A DNA stretch of 64,000 nucleotides. Origin: Lysobacterales bacterium (GTDB lineage Bacteria > Pseudomonadota > Gammaproteobacteria > Xanthomonadales > Xanthomonadaceae). The DNA is taken from assembly GCA_020442465.1 (NCBI GenBank), contig JAGRJY010000086.1:42054-106053 (forward strand). The letters are read 5' to 3'. This document shows positions 1-11,261 of the stretch, in pieces. The notes beneath the pieces were generated by a model. That model did not search any database. It had not been told where the DNA came from and saw only the letters and a list, made by a program, of their open reading frames with translations. Positions within the stretch are counted from its first letter, which is position 1, and each line of letters opens with the position of its first letter. The position numbers were made by a program, and so were the translations under genes.

Positions 1-184
1 CGAGCATGCGCGCCCGGTGTTCGGCGGACGCCTGCGGTCGACGTCGATGGGGCGGGTCGGCACAGGGAATCAGACGCAGCACCGCGCCCTCGAACAAGGC
101 GCAAGCCTGCTCGGCGCAGGCCCGATGGCCGCGATGCACGGGGTCGAAGGTTCCGCCGTAGACGAGCTGCGCGACGCCGCTCAT
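1..184 (-). CDS. nadD: Nicotinate-nucleotide adenylyltransferase, N-terminal part (cut by window edge)
   Basis: Reading leftward from 184, the first 61 codons begin MSGVAQLVYGGTFDPVHRGH. The GGTFDPVHxGH block is the nucleotide-binding signature of NadD, which adenylates nicotinate mononucleotide in NAD synthesis. A conserved basic stretch (PPHRRRP) follows where the family has its substrate loop. The rest lies beyond position 1. Its ATG overlaps the TGA of holA (shared ATGA at 181-184), so the two are translationally coupled at the end of a leuS-lptE-holA-nadD operon, a common gammaproteobacterial order. Confidence 0.9.
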   Translation of the reverse strand, partial: MSGVAQLVYGGTFDPVHRGHRACAEQACALFEGAVLRLIPCADPPHRRRPQASAEHRARML

Positions 185-1245
185 GCCGCGATGAGCAACT
201 CGATCCCGCGACGCTCGGCCAACGCGAGCAGGATTCGCTCGATCAGGATCCACGGGTCCTCGGTGCCTCGACCCTTGCTGGTCAGGTCAAGCCTGGCGCA
301 GGCCGCACGCACCCGCTGACAGCCCTTCGGCCCGAGCCGCTTCATCGCCTGGCGGAACTGGCCCTGACGTGAACTCCAGATGCCGGCCTCCTGCATGGCG
401 CGGTCCGCCTGCTGACCGGCAGCCAAGGCATCGGAAACCTGCCCGAGCAATTGCACCTGACCGGCCAGCCAGTTCATCACCGGCACGACCGCTTCGCCTT
501 CCGCGCGCAGACCGCGCACGATGCGCAATGCCCGGGCGGCATCGCCAGCCATGGCGGCTTCGGTCATGCCGAATACCGAGAACCGCGCGCTGTCGGCGAC
601 CCAGGCCTCGATCTGGTCCCAGCCCAGTTTCTTCCCGGCCGCCAACATCGCCAGCTTGTCGATTTCCTGCGCGGCAGCCAGCAGGTTGCCCTCGACACGC
701 TCCACCAACATGGCGAGCGCCTCGCGCTCCACCTCCACCCCGGCCGCCTGCAGGCGTGCGTGCATCCAGTGCGGCAACTCTCCGCTGCGCAGGGGAGTGG
801 CCCATACGACGACGCCGGTCTGCTCGACCGTGCGCGACCAGGCAGCATCGTGCTGCTTGCTCCACTCGCCGGCCACGATCAGCACGCAGAAGTCGGGCGG
901 CACCGTCGCGCAGAACGCCTCGATGGCTGCAGCGCCCGCCGCGCCGGGCTTGCCCGTGGGCAAACGAACCTCCAGCAGGCGGCGGGAGGAAAACAGCGAA
1001 AGCGCTGCCGTCTCCGCAGAAAAACCCTGCCAGTCGAACCCGGAGGCGACGTCGAAAACGGTACGCTCATGCCCCTGCCGCAGCGCAGCGGCGCGGATGG
1101 CATCCGCCGCTTCGATGCGAATCAGGTCCTCGTTGCCGGCCACGAGATAGATCGGCGCCAACGGACCGGAGCCGAGGCGCTTGTCGAGTTGCGAGGGAGA
1201 AACCTGCACGGGTTCGATGATGCGCGTGAGGGCCGGGCGCGGCAA
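181..1245 (-). CDS. holA: DNA polymerase III delta subunit
   Basis: The protein (354 aa) matches the clamp-loader delta subunit, which opens the beta sliding clamp during loading. Family landmarks include the N-terminal segment PIYLVAGNEDLIR, the FDWQ..SLFSSRRLLEVRLP region of the AAA-like fold, and the helical part with EGNLLAAAQEIDKLAML. The family usually begins close to the segment VQVSPSQLDKRL, so a GTG start at 1209 is as plausible as the ATG at 1245. It lies 15 bases after lptE, and its stop overlaps the nadD start. LptE-HolA-NadD is a conserved neighbourhood. Confidence 0.92.
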   Translation of the reverse strand: MPRPALTRIIEPVQVSPSQLDKRLGSGPLAPIYLVAGNEDLIRIEAADAIRAAALRQGHERTVFDVASGFDWQGFSAETAALSLFSSRRLLEVRLPTGKPGAAGAAAIEAFCATVPPDFCVLIVAGEWSKQHDAAWSRTVEQTGVVVWATPLRSGELPHWMHARLQAAGVEVEREALAMLVERVEGNLLAAAQEIDKLAMLAAGKKLGWDQIEAWVADSARFSVFGMTEAAMAGDAARALRIVRGLRAEGEAVVPVMNWLAGQVQLLGQVSDALAAGQQADRAMQEAGIWSSRQGQFRQAMKRLGPKGCQRVRAACARLDLTSKGRGTEDPWILIERILLALAERRGIELLIAA

Positions 1246-1260
1246 CCGTGCCGCGCTGGC

Positions 1261-1758
1261 TCAACCGCCGCGGAAGTAGGCGTCCAGGCGACGCATCACC
1301 GCCGCCGCCATCTGCCGTTCCAGCTCTTCGCGTACCAGCGCCTCCTCGGCGGGCGAGCCCAGCGTCTGCCCGGCATCGAAGCGGTAGTCACGCTGCAGCT
1401 CGAGCGACTCCTCGCTGATCCTGGATTGGCCCTGGGCATCGAGCAGGCTGAAGGACACCTGATAAACCAGGGCAAACTCCTGCACCCGGCCGTCAGGTCC
1501 GATCGACAGGGGGCGGGTAGTCAGCTCGGCCTGGCTGACCAGCAGCGTGGCGGAGCCCGCCCCACCATCGAGCACGGCACCGGAACGCGACAACGCGCGC
1601 TCGAGCTCGGTCTGCAGCACGCCGAAAGCATCCGGTGTCTGCACCTGAAGCTGCCGCATGTCGCCGGGCAACACCACCTCACGGGCGAGGCGGAAGCCAC
1701 AGGCGCCGAGCAGCAGGGCCATGGCGGCAAGGACGATCCATCGTCGGACGAAGCGCAT
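1261..1758 (-). CDS. lptE: LPS-assembly lipoprotein LptE
   Basis: A small lipoprotein that plugs the LptD barrel and helps insert lipopolysaccharide into the outer membrane. From the ATG at 1758 it reads MRFVRRW, a hydrophobic stretch, then the lipobox LLGAC followed by GFRLA, the classic LptE N-terminus (GCGFRLR-like). An ATG three codons upstream (1767) is an alternative start. The body (about 165 aa) contains the usual beta-strand pattern (ELTTRPLSIGPDGRVQEFALVYQVSF). It sits between leuS and holA, as in most gammaproteobacteria. Confidence 0.92.
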   Translation of the reverse strand: MRFVRRWIVLAAMALLLGACGFRLAREVVLPGDMRQLQVQTPDAFGVLQTELERALSRSGAVLDGGAGSATLLVSQAELTTRPLSIGPDGRVQEFALVYQVSFSLLDAQGQSRISEESLELQRDYRFDAGQTLGSPAEEALVREELERQMAAAVMRRLDAYFRGG

Positions 1759-1796
1759 GCTCTCCACTCCTTCTACGGTCAGGCGCGGCTCGTCGG

Positions 1797-4499
<2,703 letters not shown>

Positions 4500-4546
4500 T
4501 TATCGCAGTGCAGCATGGCGGGGAAGCGAGCCGCGGCCTGCTCGCG

Positions 4547-5740
4547 TCAGGCAGCCCGAGGAAGCTTGGCCGTCGCGGTTGCCGCCAGCGCTTGTTCGAG
4601 GTCGACCCATACGTCCTCGACGTGCTCGATGCCCACCGACAGCCGCATAAGACCCGCGGTGATGCCGGTGCGCGCCTGGGTTTCGGGGTCGACCACGCGG
4701 TGGGTGAGTCCGGCCGGATGCTGGATCAGCGTGTCGACGGAGCCGAGACTCACCGCTGGAGTGATCAGCGAGACGTGCTGCATCACGCGCGCAGCTGCCT
4801 CGCGACCGTCGCGCACCTCGAACGCCATCAAACTGCCCGGACCGCGCATCTGGCTTCGACAAAGCTCTGCATTGCGCACCGTGCCGAGACCCGGATAGAA
4901 CACCTTGCCGACAGCGGCGTGCGCCGCCAGGCGCTGGGCCAACTCGATGGCGTTGGCCTGCGCGCGCTCGACGCGCAGGGCAAGCGTAGCCAGGCCCCGA
5001 TGCAGCAGGTACGCAGCGAACGGATGCAGGATGCTGCCGGTGGCCGCACGCATGGTGCGCAGCGGCTTCGCCAGTTCGTCCGCGCAGCAGATCACCCCGG
5101 CGACAACGTCGCCGTGCCCGCCGAGGAACTTGGTCGCGCTGTGCATGACGTAGGTGGCGCCGAGCGCGAGCGGGTTCTGCAGGACCGGCGTCGCGAAGGT
5201 CGAGTCGACCAGCACGGGCACGCTGCCGGCGTCGGCCACCACGGCGCGAATATCCACCAGGTCCACGGTCGGGTTGGCTGGCGTTTCGATAATCACCAAT
5301 GCGGTGTCGGGCCGCAGCGAGGTCTGCACGTCTTCGGCGAGCACGAACTCGGCCTCCATGCCGAGCAGACCGCTCGCCAACAGGTGATCCGATGTGCCGT
5401 AGATGGGGCGCACCACCAGCACGTGTCTGCCCCGCGACTGCGCCGCCAGCAGCACGGCAGTCAACGCTGCCATGCCCGATGCATACGCGACGCAGGCTTC
5501 AGCCTTTTCGAGTTCGGCGATCGCGCGCTCGCAGCGCGCCACGGTCGGATTGTGCAAGCGCGCATAGATGGAATTGGCCGCGCTGCCCTCCCCCGCCACC
5601 AGTGCATCCAGACTGGCGGTGCCCTCGTCGAGATCGCGCACCGGATAGGTCGAGGACAGATCAATCGGCACCGCATGCACCCCCAGGCGAACAAGATCTT
5701 CCTTGCCGGCGTGCACAGCTACGGTCTCGAGACGGTTCAT
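4547..5740 (-). CDS. PLP-dependent Cys/Met-metabolism lyase (gamma-synthase/lyase family)
   Basis: A 397-aa member of the cystathionine gamma-synthase/methionine gamma-lyase family. The PLP lysine lies in HSATKFLGGHGD, the phosphate-binding SGMAA element is at about residue 90, and SYTPxxTxR-like N-terminal contacts (STYPV) are present. The start MNRLETVAVHAG is chosen because it matches the family N-terminus (ThxIHxG). In methionine gamma-lyases a catalytic cysteine follows the conserved YG (LYGCT). Here the segment is IYGTSD, with Thr instead of Cys, so a true methionine gamma-lyase is doubtful. Cystathionine gamma-lyase/synthase or a related C-S lyase fits better. It is divergently paired with an Lrp regulator 91 bases away, which suggests amino-acid-responsive control. 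Confidence 0.85.
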   Translation of the reverse strand: MNRLETVAVHAGKEDLVRLGVHAVPIDLSSTYPVRDLDEGTASLDALVAGEGSAANSIYARLHNPTVARCERAIAELEKAEACVAYASGMAALTAVLLAAQSRGRHVLVVRPIYGTSDHLLASGLLGMEAEFVLAEDVQTSLRPDTALVIIETPANPTVDLVDIRAVVADAGSVPVLVDSTFATPVLQNPLALGATYVMHSATKFLGGHGDVVAGVICCADELAKPLRTMRAATGSILHPFAAYLLHRGLATLALRVERAQANAIELAQRLAAHAAVGKVFYPGLGTVRNAELCRSQMRGPGSLMAFEVRDGREAAARVMQHVSLITPAVSLGSVDTLIQHPAGLTHRVVDPETQARTGITAGLMRLSVGIEHVEDVWVDLEQALAATATAKLPRAA

Positions 5741-5831
5741 GGCGCCATCCTTCGGTGAGGTGGGCCAATTTTGTGGATAATTCCGCCTTGATTGTCCTTT
5801 CCGAATAATATTTCGCACCGGAGCATCCGCG
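5741..5831. promoter_or_regulatory. Divergent promoter region between PLP lyase and Lrp regulator
   Basis: This 91-base AT-richer spacer must hold both promoters. It contains the imperfect dyad CGAATAATATTTCG (5802-5815), with arms CGAAT/TTTCG, and a nearby GGATAATTCCG. AT-rich degenerate dyads are typical of Lrp/AsnC binding. Assignment to this regulator is inference from position. Confidence 0.4.
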
Positions 5832-6305
5832 ATGCACCTCGACCGAACCGACTTCGCCTTGCTGCGACTCCTGCAGAAGAATGCGCGGCTGACCAACAAG
5901 GAACTCGCGGAAAAAACCGGTATTGCGCCGTCCACCGCGCTGGAACGGATTCGGCGGCTGCGCGAAGCACGGGTCATCGACAGCTATCGGGCCGAGCTCA
6001 ACCCCCATGCCGTCGGCATCGGCCTGCAGGCCCTGGTCGCTGTACGTCTCGCTCGACATTCCCGCGCGCTGGTCGACAGCTTTCACGAACACCTGCTGCA
6101 GCTGCCCGAGGTGATCGCGTTCTACCACGTCGCCGGCGCGGACGATTTCCTTGTCCATGTGGGTGTGCGCGACAGCGAGCACTTGCGTCACTTTGCCCTG
6201 TCGGCGTTCACCGAGCGGTCCGAAGTCGACCACATCGAGACCCACCTGATCTTCCAGTTCCGCCGCGCACCCAGCACGCCGGTCTACCTGTCCGAGGACG
6301 ACTGA
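5832..6305 (+). CDS. Lrp/AsnC-family transcriptional regulator
   Basis: A 157-aa protein with an N-terminal helix-turn-helix (LLRLLQKNARLTNKELAEKTG, then STALERIRRLREARVI) and a C-terminal RAM/effector domain (VIAFYHVAGADDFLVHVGV), the standard Lrp layout. The start MHLDRTDFALL matches the family N-terminus. It diverges from a sulfur-amino-acid lyase gene, an arrangement in which Lrp proteins often control a neighbouring amino-acid catabolic gene. Its last 22 bases overlap the convergent gene at 6284. Confidence 0.93.
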   Translation: MHLDRTDFALLRLLQKNARLTNKELAEKTGIAPSTALERIRRLREARVIDSYRAELNPHAVGIGLQALVAVRLARHSRALVDSFHEHLLQLPEVIAFYHVAGADDFLVHVGVRDSEHLRHFALSAFTERSEVDHIETHLIFQFRRAPSTPVYLSEDD

Positions 6306-6712
6306 ACCCGGCGATCAAGCAGTTGCTCGGCCCAGGGACGCACATCCTCGAGCCGGTCGAAGTGGGCGTGCGGGCACACGCCGTCGAACATGCGGTCGAA
6401 GACGCCGCGCATCATCGCGTAGCCCTCGACCTCGGGCCCGGCCACATGCGCCGATCCGACAGCGCCGAGCTCGGCGACCATGTACTCAGCGGTCTCGCGA
6501 TGCAGGGCCAGCGCGTCCAGGGTGCAGGTCATCGAGCCGCGCATCACGCCGACGCCGACCCAGGGCCCGAGGCGTTGCATCGCTTGCGCGTGGGCCAGCG
6601 CCTGCTTGCGCCAGAGCACGACGAGTTCGCGGTTCCATGGACCACGCGCATGCGAAATCAGCAGCGGGTATTCGACGCTGATCCTGAGCTCGCCGTGTGG
6701 CTGGAAAGTCAT
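6284..6712 (-). CDS. Conserved small protein of unknown function (STAS-like)
   Basis: A 142-aa cytosolic protein beginning MTFQPHGELRISVEYPLL. No signal peptide or membrane segment is visible. The alternation of strands and helices (WNRELVVLWRKQALAHAQ; GVGVMRGSMTCTLDALAL; FDRMFDGVCPHAHFDRLEDVRPW) resembles short STAS/SpoIIAA-like proteins of gammaproteobacteria, but I cannot name a family with certainty. The ATG at 6712 is chosen because upstream codons overlap hslR in a different frame and look non-coding. It converges on, and overlaps, the end of the Lrp gene. Confidence 0.65.
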   Translation of the reverse strand: MTFQPHGELRISVEYPLLISHARGPWNRELVVLWRKQALAHAQAMQRLGPWVGVGVMRGSMTCTLDALALHRETAEYMVAELGAVGSAHVAGPEVEGYAMMRGVFDRMFDGVCPHAHFDRLEDVRPWAEQLLDRRVQSSSDR

Positions 6713-6879
6713 GGGAGTGGTCCTCGCCGGAGGCGGACGGATACGCCTTGCGGATGGCAAGCATAGTCCTTTGCGCGCCGCGCGCGCCGGCGCGGGAGCT
6801 GCGCCGATGGCCGATCGGATGTCCGGGATTTGACACCGGATGAAAGGATCCCGTACCCGGCTCGGCGACCCACGCCGAC

Positions 6880-7305
6880 CTATTGCCCGGGAAACCAGGG
6901 CGGCAGCTTGTTCGGCTTCTGCAGCGACTGGATCTTGCGCCGCGCCTGCTTGTCCGGCCGAACGGGTGGCGGGCGAAAGCCCGCCTGCTCGGCGCGACGC
7001 TGCGCACGCGCAACCTCGCGCGCCTGCACGGAGCTTTCCGATTCGACGTAGAGCGCCTGCGCCACCGTCGCCGGCCCGCGCTGCTCGCTCACGCCCACCA
7101 CCAGCACTTCGAAGCGCTCGCCAGCGCGGTCGATGATCAACCGGGTCTTCTCCCGCACGCGTCGCGCCGGCTTGTGCGCCGTCTGGCCGTCGACCTGGAT
7201 GCGACCCAGCTCCACCGCTTCCTTCGCCAGCGTGCGGGTCTTGAAGAACCGTGCTGCCCACAGCCAGACGTCGAGCCTGACCTCGTCGGAATCCGCCGCG
7301 CTCAA
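6880..7305 (-). CDS. hslR: Heat shock protein 15 (S4-domain RNA-binding protein)
   Basis: A 141-aa protein with an N-terminal S4 RNA-binding domain (VRLDVWLWAARFFKTRTLA, then LGRIQVDGQ and KPARRVR) and a basic C-terminal tail (RPDKQARRKIQSLQK). Hsp15 binds free 50S subunits carrying a nascent chain and helps recycle stalled ribosomes. Length and the WLWAARFFKTR signature are diagnostic. The start overlaps the stop of the upstream hydrolase gene (ATGA at 7302-7305), implying coupled translation. Confidence 0.93.
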   Translation of the reverse strand: MSAADSDEVRLDVWLWAARFFKTRTLAKEAVELGRIQVDGQTAHKPARRVREKTRLIIDRAGERFEVLVVGVSEQRGPATVAQALYVESESSVQAREVARAQRRAEQAGFRPPPVRPDKQARRKIQSLQKPNKLPPWFPGQ

Positions 7306-8381
7306 GGCGATGGGTTGTGTTGCTGCATATGGGCCGAAAGTGTACGCCCGAGCGGTACCACGGCGTCGGGCAGCAATCCGCCGAATCGGTCTTCGAGCGC
7401 GCCCAGCGCCGAGCCCGCCTCGGCCTCGCGACCCGAATCCGCCATCCGCTGCACGTCGGCGAAGGCTGCATCGACCTCCGCGTCGAGCTGCTGCATGCAG
7501 GCGGCGTGTTCCGCGCCTACCGGTGGCACCGGACGTTCAAGCAGGTCCAGCGCCTTGTCGAGCCCGCGCCGGTCGGGCACCCAGTGGCCGATGCGCGGCA
7601 CCCAGGCGATGTCGACGTGGGCCACACAGAGACGCTCGAAGTTCTCCCGCGAGCGTTCGTCCTTGGCGCGATTCGGCAGATCTTCGCCGCCGGTGGCGAA
7701 GACCACCTTGGTGCGGGTCTGGAACAGGCGCATGAGTTCGCGTGGTGAAGGAATCGGGCCCGCCTCTTCGCCGATCGGATCGGCTCCACCGACCAGCATC
7801 ACGCCGCGGAACACGTCGGAGAATGCGACAGCCAACCGCTCGGCGACGCGCGAGCCCCCGGAGAAACCGCCGACGTACACCCGCTCCGGATTGACCGGAT
7901 AATGCTGTACGACGTGCTCGTATCCGTGCAGGGCCAAAGGCAACCTGCGCTCGATGTAGTTCTGCTGGTTGCCGGACCGGTAGGAAGACACCCAGATGAT
8001 GCCGCGTCGCGACAGTTCGCGTTTCCAGTCCGGATGCAGCGGCATGGCGATCGGCATGGGCGAGTTGAACACCAGCAGGCCGTATCCGCCTTCTGGCTGC
8101 TTGCCCGGCACGAAGAGATCGAAACGCTCCTTCGCGAGGTCCACCGTGTGTTCGACGGCGACGACGCCGGACGCGCGTTCGAAACGCTGCAGTCGATCCA
8201 GCGTGGTCGGCGAGAAGATGCGCCGGGCATATTCCCACTTGGCGGCCAACGGTGAGTAGTCCGCGAAGGTTTGCTCCGGCATCCAGCCGGTCGGCGCCGA
8301 GCTCACGCCGTTCGCGATGCCCGCCCAGACGAGCATCGCGATTCCGGCACGGTGCGCCATCACCCTAGCATTCACCTTCAC
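7302..8381 (-). CDS. Secreted alpha/beta hydrolase
   Basis: A 359-aa protein with an N-terminal hydrophobic export signal (about residues 12-28, AGIAMLVWAGIANGVSSA). The hydrolase core contains the nucleophile elbow GGFSGGS with Ser174, an acid candidate Asp234 (GGEDLP) and a C-terminal His266 (RIGHWVPD), a complete catalytic triad in order. The pattern (VNPERVYVGGFSGGSRVAERLA) is like PHB-depolymerase/esterase-type hydrolases. The substrate cannot be inferred. It is translationally coupled to hslR downstream and lies 48 bases after htpG, so heat-shock readthrough is possible. Confidence 0.72.
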   Translation of the reverse strand: MKVNARVMAHRAGIAMLVWAGIANGVSSAPTGWMPEQTFADYSPLAAKWEYARRIFSPTTLDRLQRFERASGVVAVEHTVDLAKERFDLFVPGKQPEGGYGLLVFNSPMPIAMPLHPDWKRELSRRGIIWVSSYRSGNQQNYIERRLPLALHGYEHVVQHYPVNPERVYVGGFSGGSRVAERLAVAFSDVFRGVMLVGGADPIGEEAGPIPSPRELMRLFQTRTKVVFATGGEDLPNRAKDERSRENFERLCVAHVDIAWVPRIGHWVPDRRGLDKALDLLERPVPPVGAEHAACMQQLDAEVDAAFADVQRMADSGREAEAGSALGALEDRFGGLLPDAVVPLGRTLSAHMQQHNPSP

Positions 8382-8429
8382 CCTCGCATCGCATGAATCC
8401 TCGACAACGAGGATGACCCCGCCTTCGGG

Positions 8430-10301
8430 CTATCGCAAGATCGCGCGATTCACTCTGGCGATGAATCCTGCCGGGTCGTCGAGTGCGGCACCTTCGGCGA
8501 GCTGTGCCTGTTCGAACAGCAGCAGGGCGAGGTCCTGCGAAGTGGCATCGTCACCGTTCTCACCAAGTCGCTGTACGAGACCATGCGCCGGGTTGATCTC
8601 GAGCACCGGCTGCGACGAAGGCGCCTCATGCCCGGCCGCCTTGAGCAGCCGCTGCATGTGCAGGGCCATGTCCTGGTCCTCGATGACCAGGCAGGACGGC
8701 GACGAAGTCAGACGATCCGACACGCGCACGTCCTTGACGCGCTCTCCGAGCAGGTCCTTGAGCTTCTTCACCGTATCGCCGGAAGCCTTCTTCAACTCCT
8801 CGCGTTCGGCCTTGTCAGCCGGTTCCCCGAGGGCGTCCAGGTCCAGCTCGCCCTTGGCCACGCTCTTCAGCGACTTGCCGGCGTATTCCTGCAGGTAGCC
8901 GATCATCCATTCGTCGATACGCTCGTGCAGCAACAGCACCTCGACCTCACGCGCCTTCAATGCCTCCAGCTGCGGGCTGTTCCGTGCCGCATTCCAACCG
9001 TCGGCCGTGAGGTAGAAGATTTCCTTCTGCTCGGGTTTCATCCGCGCGATGTAGTCGTCCAGCGAAGTCAGGTCGGTCGCTTTCTCGCTGCGCGTCGAAG
9101 CAAAGCGCAGCAGCTTGGCGATGCGCTCACGATTGGCATGGTCCTCCGCGACGCCCTCCTTGAGCAGCGGCCCGAATTCTTCCCAGAAGCCCACGTACTT
9201 GTCGGTCTCCTCGCCTGCAACCCGATCAAGCAGGTCGAGCACACGCCGGGTCAGCGCCGACTTCAGCTTGTCCAGCTGTCGGGTGTTCTGCAGCAGCTCT
9301 CGAGACACATTCAACGGCAAGTCGTCGGAATCGACCACGCCGCGCACGAAACGGAGATACGCCGGGAGCATCTGCTCCGCGGCGTCCATGATGAAGACGC
9401 GCTTCACGTACAGGCGCAGACCCTTGCGTTCGTCGCGGTTGAACATGAAGTCGAACGGCGCCTTCCTCGGCACGTACAGCAGGGACGTGAAGTTCTGATT
9501 GCCTTCGACGCGGTTGTGCGTCCATGCCATCGGCTCGTTGAAGTCGTGGCTGACGTGCTTGTAGAAGGTCTGGTAGTCCTCGTCGTTCAATTCCGATTTC
9601 GGACGCGTCCACAGTGCCGAAGCCTGATTGACCGTCTCGCGCTCGTCGGTTGGCTTGCCGTCCTCCAGTTTCGGCACGCTGATCGGGAAGGCGATGTGAT
9701 CCGACCAGGTCGTGATCAGCGAACGCAGCTTCCAGGTCTGCAGGTATTCGTGCGCATCGTCCTTCAAGTGCAGGGTGATGCGGGTGCCACGCGGCAGATC
9801 GTCCACCGCTTCCAGCGTGTATTCGCCGGTGCCATCGGACACCCAGCGCCAGCCTTCCTGCGCACCGGCGCGGCAAGTCTCGACAGTGACCCTGTCGGCC
9901 ACGATGAAGGCGGAATAGAACCCCACGCCAAACTGGCCAATGAGATTGGCGTCGGCCTTCTGACCCTGGCTGAGCTGATCGAGGAACTTCTTCGTGCCCG
10001 ATCGCGCGATCGTGCCGAGATTGTCGATCAGCTCCTCGCGGCTCATGCCGATGCCCGAGTCGCGGATGGTCAGCGTCTTGGCGTCTTCGTCGGCATCGAT
10101 GTCGATCCGCAGCTCGGATTGGCTGCCATAGAGGTCGGCGTTCTGCAGCGCTTCGAAGCGCAGCTTGTCGCAGGCGTCGGAGGCATTCGACACCAGCTCG
10201 CGCAGAAAGATGTCGCGGTTGGAATACAGCGAATGGATGACGAGGTGCAGCACCTGCTGCACTTCGGCTTCGAACTTGAACGACTCAACGGCCGTGGTCA
10301 T
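8430..10301 (-). CDS. htpG: Molecular chaperone HtpG (Hsp90)
   Basis: A 623-aa bacterial Hsp90. The GHKL ATPase domain shows all its landmarks in order: ELVSNASDACDK (Asn/Asp of the nucleotide pocket), IRDSGIGMS (the DxGxG loop) and GQFGVGFYSAFIVAD (lid glycines). The middle domain includes the catalytic-loop segment NVSRELLQ. The C-terminal dimerisation domain ends as in other HtpG proteins. It is transcribed from a consensus sigma-32 promoter just upstream. Confidence 0.97.
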   Translation of the reverse strand: MTTAVESFKFEAEVQQVLHLVIHSLYSNRDIFLRELVSNASDACDKLRFEALQNADLYGSQSELRIDIDADEDAKTLTIRDSGIGMSREELIDNLGTIARSGTKKFLDQLSQGQKADANLIGQFGVGFYSAFIVADRVTVETCRAGAQEGWRWVSDGTGEYTLEAVDDLPRGTRITLHLKDDAHEYLQTWKLRSLITTWSDHIAFPISVPKLEDGKPTDERETVNQASALWTRPKSELNDEDYQTFYKHVSHDFNEPMAWTHNRVEGNQNFTSLLYVPRKAPFDFMFNRDERKGLRLYVKRVFIMDAAEQMLPAYLRFVRGVVDSDDLPLNVSRELLQNTRQLDKLKSALTRRVLDLLDRVAGEETDKYVGFWEEFGPLLKEGVAEDHANRERIAKLLRFASTRSEKATDLTSLDDYIARMKPEQKEIFYLTADGWNAARNSPQLEALKAREVEVLLLHERIDEWMIGYLQEYAGKSLKSVAKGELDLDALGEPADKAEREELKKASGDTVKKLKDLLGERVKDVRVSDRLTSSPSCLVIEDQDMALHMQRLLKAAGHEAPSSQPVLEINPAHGLVQRLGENGDDATSQDLALLLFEQAQLAEGAALDDPAGFIARVNRAILR

Positions 10302-10332
10302 GGGCGTCCCCGTGAGAAAAGCACTGCGGCGA

Positions 10333-10360
10333 AGATGGGTCCACAGGCGCGCTTTTCAAG
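10333..10360 (-). promoter_or_regulatory. Sigma-32 heat-shock promoter of htpG
   Basis: On the minus strand the sequence CTTGAAA (10354-10360) is followed after exactly 14 bases by CCCATCT (10333-10339). This matches the sigma-32 consensus CTTGAAA-N11-16-CCCATnT at every specified base. Transcription would start about 25 bases before the htpG ATG. Confidence 0.85.
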
Positions 10361-10677
10361 GAGGATCGGTCTTCCGACCCGACCGGGAGCCCGACGAATG
10401 GCCCGCCGAGATGGGTGATGCGCGGAGGAAAACCATCCGCACCCGTCCCGGGTCGACGACATCGGAATACCGCTGCGGAAGCACGTACGGACGACCGCAC
10501 GAGAGCGCCGACACCATGGCGACGCCCCGATGTCTTCCACTGCACGGCATCGACCCGAACGCATCGATGCAAGCACTTCGATGCATGGGTCGGGCCGCCG
10601 TGACATCAAAGCAGGCCGACGGACGAGGGGTCAGCAGAACCGGTTCGACACCTTCGCCGGCGTGGAACTCCGGAAAC
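10361..10677. other. Non-coding spacer between htpG and rplS with one large stem-loop
   Basis: No credible gene is seen here. The short reading frames lack family resemblance and ribosome sites. The one structured element is an interrupted inverted repeat, CGACCC...GCATCG / CGATGC..GGGTCG, spanning 10551-10592, which would fold into a stem of two 6-bp helices with small internal bulges. Its role is unknown. Confidence 0.5.
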
Positions 10678-10704
10678 GAAAACGGCCGCTTGCGCGGCCG
10701 TTTC
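10678..10704 (-). terminator. Rho-independent terminator of the rpsP-rimM-trmD-rplS operon
   Basis: Arms AAACGGCCGC (10680-10689) and GCGGCCGTTT (10694-10703) form a 10-bp stem with a 4-base loop. Read on the minus strand, the stem is followed by a T-rich stretch (TTTTCGTTT). It lies about 20 bases after the rplS stop. Confidence 0.85.
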
Positions 10705-10725
10705 GAATCAGGCGACGAGTCGGGC

Positions 10726-11079
10726 TCAGCGGGCCGACAGGTCTTCCTTGATGCGGGCAGCCTTGCCTTCCAGGCCACGCAGATAGTACAGCTTGGCAGC
10801 GCGCACCTTGCCGCGACGCTTCACTTCGACCGAGTCGATGGTCGGCGAGAAGGTCTGGAATACGCGCTCGACGCCGGTGCCGTGCGACATCTTGCGCACG
10901 GTGAACGCAGAGTTCAGGCCGCGGTTGCGCTTGGCGATCACGACGCCTTCGTAAGCCTGTACGCGCTCACGGTTGCCTTCCTTGACCTTGACGTTCACCA
11001 CGACGGTGTCGCCCGGGCCAAATTCCGGCAGCGTGCGCTGCATCTGCTCGGCTTCGAATTCCTGGAGGAGCTTGTTCAT
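10726..11079 (-). CDS. rplS: 50S ribosomal protein L19
   Basis: A 117-aa protein beginning [13 protein letters not shown], with the L19 signatures [22 protein letters not shown] and [18 protein letters not shown]19 sits at the 30S-50S interface. The ATG at 11079 gives the family length; longer readings upstream add non-conserved residues. It is the last gene of the S16-RimM-TrmD-L19 operon, separated from trmD by 182 bases, which leaves room for a secondary promoter. Confidence 0.96.
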   Translation of the reverse strand: MNKLLQEFEAEQMQRTLPEFGPGDTVVVNVKVKEGNRERVQAYEGVVIAKRNRGLNSAFTVRKMSHGTGVERVFQTFSPTIDSVEVKRRGKVRAAKLYYLRGLEGKAARIKEDLSAR

Positions 11080-11261
11080 GATTGCACCGACCGTATGTTG
11101 TTCTTGAACGGATGCCGTTCTGCTGGAGTCGTGCTCCGCGCGAGCGCGCGGATGCGTCGGAAAGTCGGGCATGATAACCCGAAGATTTGTCTCATTTCAA
11201 CAGGGTTACGCGTTCGAAACCCAATCCATTGTGCCCGGCGCCCATGCCGCAACGCCGCGGA

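Noticed and set aside
4547..5740. Calling the PLP enzyme a methionine gamma-lyase from its neighbour alone
   Set aside because: The diagnostic cysteine is replaced by threonine (IYGTSD), so only the broader family is supported.
11203..11222. GGGTT...TTCGAAACCC as part of a tRNA T-arm
   Set aside because: No acceptor, D or anticodon arms surround it. It is only a short hairpin in the trmD-rplS spacer.
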